64,000 nucleotides of DNA from the NCBI RefSeq assembly GCF_003030345.1, contig NZ_CP028158.1, positions 2,914,001-2,978,000 of the forward strand, in the 5' to 3' direction. The position numbers were made by a program, and so were the translations under genes. The DNA is from Plantactinospora sp. BC1 (GTDB taxonomy: Bacteria > Actinomycetota > Actinomycetes > Mycobacteriales > Micromonosporaceae). This document shows positions 19,377-32,086 of this stretch, one piece after another. The notes beneath the pieces were generated by a model that was not told where the DNA came from, did no database searches, and was given only the letters and a program-made list of their open reading frames with translations. Every line of letters starts with the position of its first letter. Position 1 is the stretch's first letter.

Positions 19377-19784
19377 TCAGCCCTGCCGTTCCGCGGCCGG
19401 CGGCCGGTCGGACGCGGCCGGGAACTCGTCGGCCTCCTCGTCGAGCGCCGCGCGCAGCACCTCGGCCTCGGTCCCGGTCACCGAGCGGGCGAACCGGACC
19501 AGCGCGGCGTCCCGGCTGCCGGCCAGATCCAGCGCGTCGAGCATCAGCCGGGCGATGTGCGCCTCGCGGCTGGCGGCCGGCCGGTAGCGCCAGGCCCGCC
19601 CCTCCCGTTCCCGCTCGACCATGCCCTTGCCGGCGAGCCGGTCGAGCACCGTCATCACCGTGGTGTACGCCAGCTCACGGTCCCGCAACGCCTCGGCCAC
19701 CTCGCGGACGGTCGCCCCGGCACCGGTACCCCGGTCCCAGAGCACGTCCATCACCGCACGTTCGAGATCACCGAGTCGCGTCAC
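19377..19784 (-). CDS. blaI: BlaI/MecI/CopY family transcriptional repressor
   Basis: Product of 135 residues. A winged-helix N-terminal half (LGDLERAVMDVLWDRG, AYTTVMTVLDRLAGKGMVER, AWRYRPAASREAH) is followed by a C-terminal dimerisation region. Family members bind TACTA/TAGTA palindromes and are released by an M56 protease, which is encoded next in the same operon. Such a palindrome lies in its own promoter region (19795-19811) and another before cydD (18419-18435), which supports autoregulation and control of cydDC. No beta-lactamase gene is present nearby. Confidence 0.92.
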   Translation of the reverse strand: MTRLGDLERAVMDVLWDRGTGAGATVREVAEALRDRELAYTTVMTVLDRLAGKGMVEREREGRAWRYRPAASREAHIARLMLDALDLAGSRDAALVRFARSVTGTEAEVLRAALDEEADEFPAASDRPPAAERQG

Positions 19785-19794
19785 GCGGCAATTC

Positions 19795-19811
19795 TACTAC
19801 CCGTTGTCGTA
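19795..19811. promoter_or_regulatory. BlaI-type operator at the blaI promoter
   Basis: TACTAC-ccgtt-GTCGTA, one mismatch from the perfect TACTAC-N5-GTAGTA palindrome found before cydD. It overlaps a minus-strand -10-like TAGAAT (19791-19796), 11 bp upstream of the blaI start, consistent with autorepression. Confidence 0.8.
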
Positions 19812-19859
19812 TAGTCTCCGCCCCGGTGGCCGCCATGTGACGCGGCTCCGGCCCCCGGC

Positions 19860-20684
19860 TCAGACGCCCTTCGGGTGCCAGACGGTCTTCGTCTCCAGCA
19901 GCGCGGTCATCCGGCCGATGCCGGGATCGGCGGTCCAGTCGACCGGCCCGGCCGCCGGCCGGAGCACCCGCTTGAGGTTTCCGGCCGCCGCCCGCTCCAG
20001 CTCGGCGGCGAGCCCCGGATCGTCCACCCCGGTCAGGTCGAGCGCGTTCACGTCCATGTGCCCGGCCAGCCACGGCGCGGTCTCGGCCGGCCGGCCGGTG
20101 AGCAGGTTCACCACCCCGCCGGGCAGGTCGGAGGTGGCCAGCACCTCGGAGAGGGTGATCGCGGGCAGCGGGCTCGCCTCGGCGACCAGTACCACCACCG
20201 TGTTGCCGGTGACGATCGCCGGGGCCACCACGCTGACCAGCCCGAGCAGCGCCGGCTCGGCCGGGGCGAGCACCCCGACCACCCCGGTCGGCTCCGGCGC
20301 GGAGATGTTGAAGTACGGCCCGGCGACCGGGTTGGCGTTGCCGTACACCTGGGTCAGCTTGTCGGCCCAGCCGGCGTACCAGACCCAGCGGTCGATCGCC
20401 TCGTCGACCTCGTCGGCCGGCACACCGAGACCGACGAACTGGTCCCGCCGGCCCTCCAACATCTCGGCGACCCGGTAGAGGATCTGCCCCCGGTTGTACG
20501 CGGTCGCACCCGACCAGCCCTTGACCGCCGCCCGCGCCGCGAGCACGGCGTCCCGGACGTCCTTGCGGGAGGCGAGTGCCACGTTGGAGTTCTGCACCGG
20601 ATACGACCGCCCCGACTCGCTGCGCGGGAACTTCCCGCCGATGAAGAGCTTGTACGTCTTGCGTACCGCCACCCGTTCAGACAT
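19860..20684 (-). CDS. half-length aldehyde dehydrogenase family protein
   Basis: Product of 274 residues, whereas the family normally has about 480. It keeps the N-terminal NAD-binding region (KLFIGGKFPRSESGRSYPV, EPTGVVGVLAPAEPALLG, NLLTGRPAETAPWLAGH). It ends before the catalytic Cys/Glu domain, so it cannot be an active dehydrogenase by itself. ATG 20684 follows GGAGG, and the 5' end overlaps the full-length dehydrogenase gene by 8 bp, so it is third in a deoC operon. The intact frame and good initiation signals argue against a recent pseudogene; a structural partner of the upstream enzyme is possible. Confidence 0.8.
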   Translation of the reverse strand: MSERVAVRKTYKLFIGGKFPRSESGRSYPVQNSNVALASRKDVRDAVLAARAAVKGWSGATAYNRGQILYRVAEMLEGRRDQFVGLGVPADEVDEAIDRWVWYAGWADKLTQVYGNANPVAGPYFNISAPEPTGVVGVLAPAEPALLGLVSVVAPAIVTGNTVVVLVAEASPLPAITLSEVLATSDLPGGVVNLLTGRPAETAPWLAGHMDVNALDLTGVDDPGLAAELERAAAGNLKRVLRPAAGPVDWTADPGIGRMTALLETKTVWHPKGV

Positions 20685-22107
20685 CGAGGTACGCCTCCAG
20701 CCCCTGCCGGCCGCCCTCTCGGCCGTAGCCCGACTCCTTGTAGCCGCCGAACGGCGAGGTGGGGTCGAACTTGTTGAACGTGTTCGCCCAGACGACTCCG
20801 GCGCGCAGCCGGTCGGCCATCCAGAGGATCCGGGAACCCTTGTCGGTCCAGATCCCGGCCGAGAGCCCGTACGGCGTGTTGTTCGCCTTCTCCACCGCCT
20901 CGGCCGGGGTCCGGAAGGTCAGCACCGAGAGCACCGGCCCGAAGATCTCCTCCCGGGCGATCCGGTGTGCCTGGCTGACCCCGGTGAAGATGGTCGGGGC
21001 GAACCAGAAGCCCCGGTCCGGCAGCTCGCACGGCGGGGACCAGCGCTCGGCCCCCTCACTCGACCCGATCTCGCTGAGCGTCCGGATCCGGTCGAGCTGG
21101 GCCGCCGAGTTGATCGCGCCGATGTCGGTGTTCTTGTCCAGCGGGTCGCCGACCCGCAGCCGGGCCATCCGGCGCTTGAGCGAGGCGAGCACCTCGTCGT
21201 ACACCGATTCCTGGACCAGCAGCCGGGAGCCGGCGCAGCAGACGTGGCCCTGGTTGAAGAAGATGCCGTTGACGATGCCCTCGACGGCCTGGTCGACCGG
21301 GGCGTCGTCGAAGACGATGTTCGCCGCCTTGCCGCCCAGCTCCAGGGTGAGCTTCTTGCGGGTGCCGGCGACCGAGCGGGCGATCTGCCGGCCGACCTCG
21401 GTGGAGCCGGTGAAGGCGACCTTGTCGATCCCGTCGTGCTCGACCAGCGCCCGGCCGGTCTCGCCGGCCCCGGTGACGATGTTGACCACCCCGGGCGGCA
21501 GGTCGGCCTGCTGGCAGATCTCGGCGAAGAGCAGGGCGCTCAGCGGGGTGGTCTCGGCCGGCTTGAGCACCACCGTGTTGCCGGCGGCCAGCGCCGGGGC
21601 GATCTTCCAGGCGAGCATCAGCAGCGGGAAGTTCCACGGGATGACCTGACCGGCGACGCCGAGTGGGCGCGGGTCCGGGCCGAAGCCGGCGTGGCCGAGC
21701 TTGTCGGCCCAGCCGGCGTAGTAGAAGAAGTGCGCGGCGACCAGCGGGACGTCGACGTCCCGGGACTCGCGGATCGGCTTGCCGTTGTCCAGCGACTCCA
21801 GCACGGCCAGCTCGCGGCCCCGCTCCTGGATGATCCGGGCGATCCGGAACAGGTACTTGGCCCGGTCCCGGCCCGGCATCGGCCCCCAGACCTCGTCGTA
21901 CGCCCGGCGGGCCGCCCGGACCGCCCGGTCCACGTCGCCGGGGCCGGCCTCGGCGACCTCGGCGAGCACCTCTTCGGAGGCCGGGTTGATCGACTTGATC
22001 GTGCCGCCGTCACCCGGCTCGACGAACTCGCCGTCGACGAAGAGCCCGTACGACGGCTTCAGGTCCACGACGGCGCGCGACTCCGGCGCCGGGGCGTATT
22101 CGAACAT
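20677..22107 (-). CDS. aldehyde dehydrogenase (NAD-dependent)
   Basis: Product of 476 residues, full family length. It has PWNFPLLMLAWKIAPALAAG (N-terminal NAD site), FTGSTEVGRQIARSV, the catalytic glutamate in LELGGKAANIVFDD, and the catalytic cysteine in NQGHVCCAGSRLL. ATG at 22107 lies 2 bp after the deoC stop. In a deoC operon it may oxidise acetaldehyde released from deoxyribose 5-phosphate; this substrate is inferred from context. The frame continues far upstream through deoC on the same strand but only as a shadow. Confidence 0.9.
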   Translation of the reverse strand: MFEYAPAPESRAVVDLKPSYGLFVDGEFVEPGDGGTIKSINPASEEVLAEVAEAGPGDVDRAVRAARRAYDEVWGPMPGRDRAKYLFRIARIIQERGRELAVLESLDNGKPIRESRDVDVPLVAAHFFYYAGWADKLGHAGFGPDPRPLGVAGQVIPWNFPLLMLAWKIAPALAAGNTVVLKPAETTPLSALLFAEICQQADLPPGVVNIVTGAGETGRALVEHDGIDKVAFTGSTEVGRQIARSVAGTRKKLTLELGGKAANIVFDDAPVDQAVEGIVNGIFFNQGHVCCAGSRLLVQESVYDEVLASLKRRMARLRVGDPLDKNTDIGAINSAAQLDRIRTLSEIGSSEGAERWSPPCELPDRGFWFAPTIFTGVSQAHRIAREEIFGPVLSVLTFRTPAEAVEKANNTPYGLSAGIWTDKGSRILWMADRLRAGVVWANTFNKFDPTSPFGGYKESGYGREGGRQGLEAYLDV

Positions 22108-22109
22108 CG

Positions 22110-23096
22110 TCAGTCCAGGGTGAAGTAGTCGGGGCCGGAGTAGACGCCGGTGGTCAACTTGGTGCGCTGCATCAGCAGGTCGTTGAGGAGGCTGGAGGCG
22201 CCGAACCGGAACTGGTCGGGGTGCAGCCAGTCCGGGCCGGCGGTCTCGTTCACCAGCACCAGGTATTTGATCGCGTCCTTGGTGGTCCGGATCCCGCCCG
22301 CCGGCTTGACCCCGACCTGCCGGCCGGTGGCGTCCCGGAAGTCCCGGACCGCCTCCAGCATCACCATGGTGACCGGCAGGGTCGCGGCCACCGGCACCTT
22401 GCCGGTCGAGGTCTTGATGAAGTCGGCGCCGGCCAGCATGGCCAGCCAGGAGGCCCGCCGGACGCTGTCGTAGGTGACCAGCTCGCCGGTCTCCAGGATG
22501 ACCTTGAGGTGGGCGTCCCCGCAGGCCGCCTTCACCGCGACGATCTCGTCGTAGACCTCCTGGTAGCGGCCGGAGAGGAAGGCGCCCCGGTTGATCACCA
22601 TGTCGATTTCGTCCGCCCCGGCGGCCACCGCCGCGCGGGTGTCCGCGAGCCGGACCTCCAGCGGCGCCTGCCCGGACGGGAAGGCCGTGGCCACGCTCGC
22701 CAGGTGCACCCGGCCCGCGTCGCCGGCCGGTCGGGCCGTCGGGCCCCAGAGCGCCTCGGCGGCCACCGGAACCATCGTCGGATAGACGCAGAGCGCGGCG
22801 ACCGGCGGGCAGGACGGGTCGGCCGGGTCCGGGCGGAGCGCCTTGGCGGCGAGCGCGCGTACCTTGCCGGGGGTGTCGGCGCCCTCCAGCGTGGTCAGGT
22901 CGACCATCCGGATCGCCAGGTCGATCGCCCACGCCTTGGCGGTGGTCTTGATCGAGCGGGTGCCGAGCATCGCCGCCCGCTGTTCCGCGCCGACCTGGTC
23001 CACGCCGGGTAGGCCGTGCAGGAAGGCCCGTAGGGTCGCCTCGGAACGCCCCACCTCGGTCAGGTCGGAGCGCGCCGACGCCGCTGTCGCCGTCAT
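22110..23096 (-). CDS. deoC: deoxyribose-phosphate aldolase
   Basis: Product of 328 residues, a class I aldolase that splits deoxyribose 5-phosphate into glyceraldehyde 3-phosphate and acetaldehyde. Visible motifs are EIDMVINRGAFLSGRYQEV, HLKVILETGEL (general-base lysine), ADFIKTSTGKVP (Schiff-base lysine) and GVKPAGGIRTTKDAIKYL. It is longer than the E. coli enzyme owing to an N-terminal extension, which is common in actinobacteria. ATG at 23096 precedes MTATAASARSDLTEVG. It is first in an operon with two aldehyde dehydrogenase genes and is divergent from upp. Confidence 0.92.
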   Translation of the reverse strand: MTATAASARSDLTEVGRSEATLRAFLHGLPGVDQVGAEQRAAMLGTRSIKTTAKAWAIDLAIRMVDLTTLEGADTPGKVRALAAKALRPDPADPSCPPVAALCVYPTMVPVAAEALWGPTARPAGDAGRVHLASVATAFPSGQAPLEVRLADTRAAVAAGADEIDMVINRGAFLSGRYQEVYDEIVAVKAACGDAHLKVILETGELVTYDSVRRASWLAMLAGADFIKTSTGKVPVAATLPVTMVMLEAVRDFRDATGRQVGVKPAGGIRTTKDAIKYLVLVNETAGPDWLHPDQFRFGASSLLNDLLMQRTKLTTGVYSGPDYFTLD

Positions 23097-23229
23097 GGCG
23101 GCAAGTCTACGCACCGGCCCGAGCGTGTGATCTTGGCCATAGCCGCCGGTCGGGCGCCGGCGCCACCGGCCCGGGGAGCGGGCGACCGGGACGAGGTCCC
23201 GCCAGAGGTTAGCGGTAGGTTGAGCGACC

Positions 23230-23862
23230 GTGGACGTACTCGTGGTTGACCACCCCGTAGCCCAGACGCGGCTGACCGTGATGCGCGACGCCCGGACCGA
23301 CTCGGCGTCGTTCCGCGCCGCGCTGCACGAACTCACCACCATGCTGGTGTACGAGGCCGCGCGCTCGCTGCCGGTCGAACAGTTCCCGATCGACACGCCG
23401 GTGGCACCCACCCAGGGCACCCGGCTGGCCAACCCGCCCCTGCTGGTACCCGTGCTCCGCGCCGGGCTCGGCATGGCCGACTCGGCGCTCGGCCTGCTGC
23501 CCGAGTCGTCGATGGGTTTCGTCGGGCTGGCCCGGGACGAGCACACCTACGAGCCGCGTGCCTACATGGAGTCGCTGCCGACCGACCTGACCGGCCGGCC
23601 GGTGCTGGTACTCGACCCGATGGTCGCCACCGGCGGTTCGCTGGAGCACTGCTGCCGGCTGCTGGCCGACCGGGGCTGCACCGACATCACCGTGCTCTGC
23701 GTGCTAGCCGCGCCGGCCGGCATCGAGCGGCTGGACCGCTCCGGGCTGCCGCTGCGACTGGTCACCGCCGCGATCGACGAGCGGCTCAACGACCAGATGT
23801 TCATCGTCCCGGGGCTCGGTGACGCCGGTGACCGGCAGTTCGGCGGCATGCCCCGGTTCTGA
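23230..23862 (+). CDS. upp: uracil phosphoribosyltransferase
   Basis: Product of 210 residues that converts uracil and PRPP to UMP. The PRPP loop is [16 protein letters not shown], and the C-terminal uracil-binding region is [14 protein letters not shown]. The GTG at 23230 ([20 protein letters not shown]) matches the usual N-terminus. It is divergent from the deoC operon, so pyrimidine base and deoxyribose salvage share an intergenic region of 133 bp. Confidence 0.95.
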   Translation: MDVLVVDHPVAQTRLTVMRDARTDSASFRAALHELTTMLVYEAARSLPVEQFPIDTPVAPTQGTRLANPPLLVPVLRAGLGMADSALGLLPESSMGFVGLARDEHTYEPRAYMESLPTDLTGRPVLVLDPMVATGGSLEHCCRLLADRGCTDITVLCVLAAPAGIERLDRSGLPLRLVTAAIDERLNDQMFIVPGLGDAGDRQFGGMPRF

Positions 23863-23957
23863 TTCCAGCCCGACCGGTTCCGGATTCCGGGCCGAGCGTC
23901 CACCGGTCCGGCCGGGACACATGCGCGGCTGGCGCGGAACGGCTACCGTTCCGGGCC

Positions 23958-24635
23958 ATGACAGGTGTTGGGCTGGCCGAGGAGTTGCTGCTGCTCGGCT
24001 ACGACGATAAGTCCGGCAAGGCGACCGGCTCCCGGATCGGGCTCGACCTCGGCATGGCCGCCGCCGTGCTGGTCGATCTCGCGCTCGCCGGCCGGGTCGC
24101 CTTCTCCGACGGTTCGATCGTGGCCACCGACCCCACGCCGACCGGCGACCCGATCGCCGACGACGTGCTCGCCCGGATCGCGGCGGACACCCCGCACACA
24201 CCGGCCTCCTGGGTGCAGCGGCTCCGGCACGGGCTGCGCGACCGGATCCTGAGCGACCTCTGCACCCGGGGCGTGATCAGCGACGTCGACGAGACCGAAC
24301 TCGGCTACATCCACGTGCACCGCTACCCGGTGCTCGACCCGTCGGTCGAGGCCGAGATCCGGGGCCGGCTGACGGCCGCGCTGACCGGCGAGGCCGTACC
24401 CGACGAGCGGACCGCCGCGCTCGCCGCCGTGATGGCGGCGATCCGGGTGCAGCCGAGCCTCGGACTGACCGGACCGGCCGCCGAGGACGCCCGGAAGCGG
24501 CTGACCGAGATCGCCCGGAGTGCGGGCTTCACCGACGGGGGGAGCCTGGAGGAGTCCACCATCCGCCCCTCGGTGGCGCTGGTGATCGCCGCGCTCTCCC
24601 GGGCCATCGACGCCGCGCTGGGCAGCCGGAGCTGA
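23958..24635 (+). CDS. GPP34 family phosphoprotein
   Basis: Product of 225 residues resembling the GPP34 (Golgi phosphoprotein 3) fold, a phosphoinositide-binding family in eukaryotes that is common in actinobacteria, where its function is unknown. Typical segments are LAEELLLLGYDDKSGKA, LDLGMAAAVLVDLALAGRV and LTEIARSAGFTDGGSL. All-helical, cytoplasmic or peripheral-membrane. It lies 95 bp after upp on the same strand; no functional link is evident. Confidence 0.88.
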   Translation: MTGVGLAEELLLLGYDDKSGKATGSRIGLDLGMAAAVLVDLALAGRVAFSDGSIVATDPTPTGDPIADDVLARIAADTPHTPASWVQRLRHGLRDRILSDLCTRGVISDVDETELGYIHVHRYPVLDPSVEAEIRGRLTAALTGEAVPDERTAALAAVMAAIRVQPSLGLTGPAAEDARKRLTEIARSAGFTDGGSLEESTIRPSVALVIAALSRAIDAALGSRS

Positions 24636-24678
24636 CCGCCGGCCGCCCCCGCCCGACACCCGGCCGGCGGGCGGCCGG

Positions 24679-26385
24679 CTACCAGATGCCGAGGGCCGCG
24701 GCGGTCTCGGTGCGCAGCGCGCGGACCGAGGCGGCGGCCCGCTCCCGGGCCGCCGGCACGTCGCCGTCGACCACCGGCTCCACCACCTCCAGGTACGCCT
24801 TCAGCTTCGGCTCGGTCCCGGACGGCCGGACCACCACCCGGGCCGAGTCGGTACGCAGGATCAGTACGTCCGCCGCCGGAGTCAGGTCCTCGACCGAGGT
24901 CACCGGCTCGTCGAGCAGGGTCTTCGGGGTCTTCCCCCGGATGTAGGCCATCGTCTTGCCGATCTCGCCCAGGTCGTCGACCCGGACCGAGAGCTGGTCG
25001 GTCAGGTGCACCCCGAACTCGCCGGCCAACTCGTCGAGCCGGTCGGTCACGGTCCGCCCCTGCGCCTTGAGCGTCGCCGCCAGTTCGGCGAAGGTGAGCG
25101 CGGCGCTGATCCCGTCCTTGTCCCGCACCTGGTCGGGGGCGACGCAGTAGCCGAGGGCCTCCTCGTAGCCGTAGGCCAGCTCGGCGTCGCCGGCCTCGGC
25201 CCGGACGATCCACTTGAACCCGGTCAGCGTCTCCCCGTACGGCACGCCACGCGCCGCGCACAAGGTCCGGAGCAGGGAGGACGAGACGATCGTGCTGGCG
25301 TACAGGCCGGTGCGGCCCTGCCGGACCAGATGGTCGGCCAGCAGGATCCCCACCTCGTCGCCGTGCAGCATCCGCCAGCCGCGTACCGGGTCGGGGACCG
25401 CCACCGCGCACCGGTCGGCGTCCGGGTCGTTCGCCAGCGCGATGTCCGCGCCGATCTGCCGGGCGAGCGCGACCAGCTTGTCGGTCGCGCCCGGTTCCTC
25501 CGGGTTGGGGAATGAGACGGTGGGGAAGTTCGGATCCGGCTCGGCCTGCTCGGCGACGATCCCCGGCACGCCGAACCCGGCCCGGGCGAAGACCGAGGTC
25601 AGTACGGCGGCACCCACCCCGTGCAGCGGGGTGTACGCCACGGTCAGCCCGCGCGGCCCGTCCGGGTCGATCAGCCCGGCGGTGGCCCGGACGTACCCGG
25701 CGACCGTGTCGTCACCGAGCACCGTCCCGGCCCCGCCCAGCGGTACCGCCGCCAGCGGCCCGACCGCCCGGATCGCCGCCTCGATCTCGGCGTCCACCGG
25801 GGGCACGATCTGCGCCCCCGCGCCCCGGAGGCCGCCGGTCGAGGCGCCCAGATAGACCTTGTAGCCGTTGTCCTGCGGCGGGTTGTGGCTGGCGGTGACC
25901 ATCACCCCGGCGACCGCACCGAGGGCCCGGACCGCGTACGCCAGCACCGGGGTGGGCAGCGGCCGGGGCAGCAGCAGGGCCGGCCGCCCCGCACCGGTGG
26001 CCACCCGGGCGGTCCGCTCGGCGAACTCCTTCGAGCCGTGCCGGGCGTCGTACCCGATCACCAGCGGACCGGACGCGTCCCGGCCGGCGAGCCAGCCGAC
26101 CAGCCCGGCCGCGGCCGCGGTGACCACGGCCAGGTTCATCCCGTTCGGGCCGGCGCGCAGCGGACCCCGCAGCCCGGCGGTGCCGAAGGTGAGTGGCCCG
26201 GCGAACCGGTCGGCCAGCTCGGCGGCGGTCGCCGGCAGCCGGTCGATTACCCCGCGCAGCTCGTCCCGGGTCGCCGGATCGGGGTCGTCGTCGAGCCACG
26301 CCTGCGCCCGGGCCCGCAGCCCGGTCAGCTCGTCGGGGGACCCGTCCGGGGAGATGCCGTCGGGCTGCTTCGGTTTCGCCACCAT
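24679..26385 (-). CDS. phospho-sugar mutase (phosphomannomutase/phosphoglucomutase family)
   Basis: Product of 568 residues of the alpha-D-phosphohexomutase superfamily. The phosphoserine loop is VMVTASHNPPQDNGYKVYLG, the metal-binding loop NDPDADRCAVAVPD, the sugar-binding loop GYEEALGYCVAPDQVRDKDG, and the phosphate-binding loop RPSGTEPKLKAYLEV. The length fits actinobacterial members annotated PmmB or phosphopentomutase-like. The proximity of deoC suggests a possible ribose- or deoxyribose-1-phosphate substrate, but sequence alone does not settle hexose versus pentose. Confidence 0.88.
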   Translation of the reverse strand: MVAKPKQPDGISPDGSPDELTGLRARAQAWLDDDPDPATRDELRGVIDRLPATAAELADRFAGPLTFGTAGLRGPLRAGPNGMNLAVVTAAAAGLVGWLAGRDASGPLVIGYDARHGSKEFAERTARVATGAGRPALLLPRPLPTPVLAYAVRALGAVAGVMVTASHNPPQDNGYKVYLGASTGGLRGAGAQIVPPVDAEIEAAIRAVGPLAAVPLGGAGTVLGDDTVAGYVRATAGLIDPDGPRGLTVAYTPLHGVGAAVLTSVFARAGFGVPGIVAEQAEPDPNFPTVSFPNPEEPGATDKLVALARQIGADIALANDPDADRCAVAVPDPVRGWRMLHGDEVGILLADHLVRQGRTGLYASTIVSSSLLRTLCAARGVPYGETLTGFKWIVRAEAGDAELAYGYEEALGYCVAPDQVRDKDGISAALTFAELAATLKAQGRTVTDRLDELAGEFGVHLTDQLSVRVDDLGEIGKTMAYIRGKTPKTLLDEPVTSVEDLTPAADVLILRTDSARVVVRPSGTEPKLKAYLEVVEPVVDGDVPAARERAAASVRALRTETAAALGIW

Positions 26386-26476
26386 CGGACTGTGATAGCA
26401 CGCCGGCCACCCCCGGACGCAGTCCGGCCCCGCCCCGGCGTGGTGTACGCCGGAGGCGGGGCCGGGTGGGAAGGCG

Positions 26477-28405
<1,929 letters not shown>

Positions 28406-28441
28406 AGAAAAGCCACCGAAGAGAATCGAGGGGGCACAGGA

Positions 28442-28464
28442 CAGAACCCCCCTATATTGCGGGT
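28442..28464. promoter_or_regulatory. inverted repeat upstream of the kinase gene
   Basis: GAACCC-N11-GGGTTC encloses an A/T-rich centre (tatatt) in an otherwise GC-rich region, 37 bp before the kinase GTG. It could be an operator over a -10 element. The evidence is purely the symmetry and position. Confidence 0.35.
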
Positions 28465-28687
28465 TCCGACCGCAGAAGGGAAAGACAACCGCCGGAGTTC
28501 CCGAGAACTCGACCGTACGTGGTTGCCACCTCACCATGCGTTCGTGTTTGTCGACGGGGCGTACCGGCCCGCTCACCGGGGCGCCGACGTCGGGTCGAGT
28601 CCGCCCGGACGCCTCCGGTGCCCCCTGCGGCGCTGCCGATTCGGCCCAGCGGAGCCAGGTCAGCGGGTCGGGCCTACCATGCCGGTC

Positions 28688-30271
<1,584 letters not shown>

Positions 30272-30603
30272 CCGTCCGCGACCGCGGCGGAGATCTCCGG
30301 GCGGCTCGTCCGCGCGCTGGGCAGGTGCCCCTTTCGGGTGGATCGGCGGCCTCTGGAGTGCCGGCGCGGTTTTTCGGGTATCGGGAGGTGGTCGGGCCCG
30401 GCCGGTAGACGACGGACAGCCAGTGCGCGGCCCGTTTGACACCGACTGTCACCCTGGAGGACCCCCGCCACCCCACCCGGTGGTGTTCCACCCTCGTCTG
30501 CCCGAGGACCGTCGGACAACTCGACAAATCGGGCAGGTGGCGTTGCTGCCGAGCTAGATCGTGACCGGTGAAACCGTCACGCGTTGTAGGAGGTGTGGCA
30601 CAG
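30272..30603. other. 332-bp intergenic region before the M20 hydrolase gene
   Basis: No gene is seen here. A short palindrome TGACA-ccgac-TGTCA lies at 30437-30451 and overlaps a TTGACA hexamer (30436-30441), possibly an operator on a -35 box, though no clear -10 follows. A strong Shine-Dalgarno (GGAGGT, 30589-30594) marks the end of the region. Confidence 0.45.
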
Positions 30604-32031
30604 ATGGCGGGGTCTGATGGCGGGATAGGTAGCCCTCCGTACGTTGCCGAGCGCTTCTACCAGGGCTTTCGTGACGCTGTGCTGTCTGATCACTACCAGA
30701 ACGAGGTTGCGCAGCGTCACCGTCGGCGGTCTAGGCTGTCCGAGTCCCATCCCATCCACAGTGATCGAGAATTCGACGTGACGAGTGCGTTGCAACTGCC
30801 GACCGGCAGCCAGCCGGCGTCGTCGGAATCCGAGACGCCGCCCGGGGCCGAGCCCCTGCCCTTCGGGCTCGACCGGACGCTCGACGTCCGGCTGCCCGAC
30901 CTGATCGCGACCCGCCGGTTCCTGCACGCCCACCCGGAACTCTCCGGTCGGGAGTTCGACACCGCCGCGCTGATCGCCCGGGAACTGGCACTCGCCGGCC
31001 TGGAGCCGCGCCTGCTGCCGAAGGGCAACGGGGTGATCTGCGACATCGACGGGCGGGCGTCCGGACCCGTGGTCGCACTCCGGGCCGATCTTGACGCACT
31101 GCCACTGACCGACGTGAAGGACGTACCCTACCGGTCCACGGTGGAGGGTGCCTGCCACGCCTGCGGACACGACGTGCACACCACGGTCGTGCTCGGGGTG
31201 GGTCTGCTGCTGGCCCAGCTCGCCCGGCGGGGTGAGCTGGACGGGCGGGTCCGGCTGATCTTCCAACCGGCCGAGGAGATCCTGCCCTGCGGCTCGCTGG
31301 AGGTCATCGAGGCCGGCGGGCTGACCGACGTGACCCAGATCTTCGCCCTGCACTGCGACCCCAACCTGCCGGTCGGGCAGGTCGGCCTCCGGGTCGGCCC
31401 GATCACGGCGGCGGCGGACAACATCACCGTCCGGCTGGCCGGGCCGGGCGGGCACACCGCCCGGCCGCACCTGACCGTGGACCTGGTCGACGCGCTGGGC
31501 CGGCTGGTCACCGAGGTGCCGGCGCTGGTCAACCGCCGGGTACCGGCGAACAGCGGACTGCTGCTGGTCTTCGGCCAGGCCTCGGCGGGTACCCAGTACA
31601 ACGTCATCCCGAACGAGGCGATGGCGGCCGGCACGCTCCGGGTGCTCGACCGGGACACCTGGGACCAGGCGCCGAAGATCGTCGCCCAGGTGGTCCGGGA
31701 CGTCATCGCCCCGACCGGCGCCACCGTGGACATCGAGTACCTGCGCGGGCGTCCGCCGGTGGTCAACGACGCCGGGGCGATCCGGGTGCTCACCGCCGCC
31801 ACGGCGGCCACGGCCGGCCCGGCCGGGATCGCCGAGACCCCGCAGAGCATGGGCGGCGAAGACTTCTCCTGGTATCTGGAGCACGTACCGGGCGCGCTGG
31901 CCCGACTCGGCGTCGGGCGGGCGGCGGCCAACGTCGACCTGCATCGGGCGACGTTCGACGTGGACGAGCGGGCCATCGGGGTCGGCGTACGGCTGCTGGT
32001 GCAGACCGCGCTCAAGGCCCTGGCCGGCTAG
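30604..32031 (+). CDS. M20 family amidohydrolase (metallopeptidase)
   Basis: Product of 475 residues of the M20D amidohydrolase/hippurate hydrolase type, which removes acyl groups from N-acyl amino acids or similar amides. The core begins near residue 100: RFLHAHPELSGREFDT, ADLDALPL (metal Asp), ACGHDVHTTVVLGVG, FQPAEEILPCGS (catalytic Glu), and MGGEDFSWYLEHVPG. ATG 30604 is selected because GGAGGT ends 9 nt upstream. This gives an unusual N-terminal extension of about 95 residues, rich in Arg/Ser. A GTG at 30778 would remove about 58 of these. No signal peptide is seen. Confidence 0.88.
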   Translation: MAGSDGGIGSPPYVAERFYQGFRDAVLSDHYQNEVAQRHRRRSRLSESHPIHSDREFDVTSALQLPTGSQPASSESETPPGAEPLPFGLDRTLDVRLPDLIATRRFLHAHPELSGREFDTAALIARELALAGLEPRLLPKGNGVICDIDGRASGPVVALRADLDALPLTDVKDVPYRSTVEGACHACGHDVHTTVVLGVGLLLAQLARRGELDGRVRLIFQPAEEILPCGSLEVIEAGGLTDVTQIFALHCDPNLPVGQVGLRVGPITAAADNITVRLAGPGGHTARPHLTVDLVDALGRLVTEVPALVNRRVPANSGLLLVFGQASAGTQYNVIPNEAMAAGTLRVLDRDTWDQAPKIVAQVVRDVIAPTGATVDIEYLRGRPPVVNDAGAIRVLTAATAATAGPAGIAETPQSMGGEDFSWYLEHVPGALARLGVGRAAANVDLHRATFDVDERAIGVGVRLLVQTALKALAG

Positions 32032-32086
32032 TCCGGGGTACGCCGGGCACCGCGGCGGCGGCTCCCGGCGTACCCGGAGAAACGGC

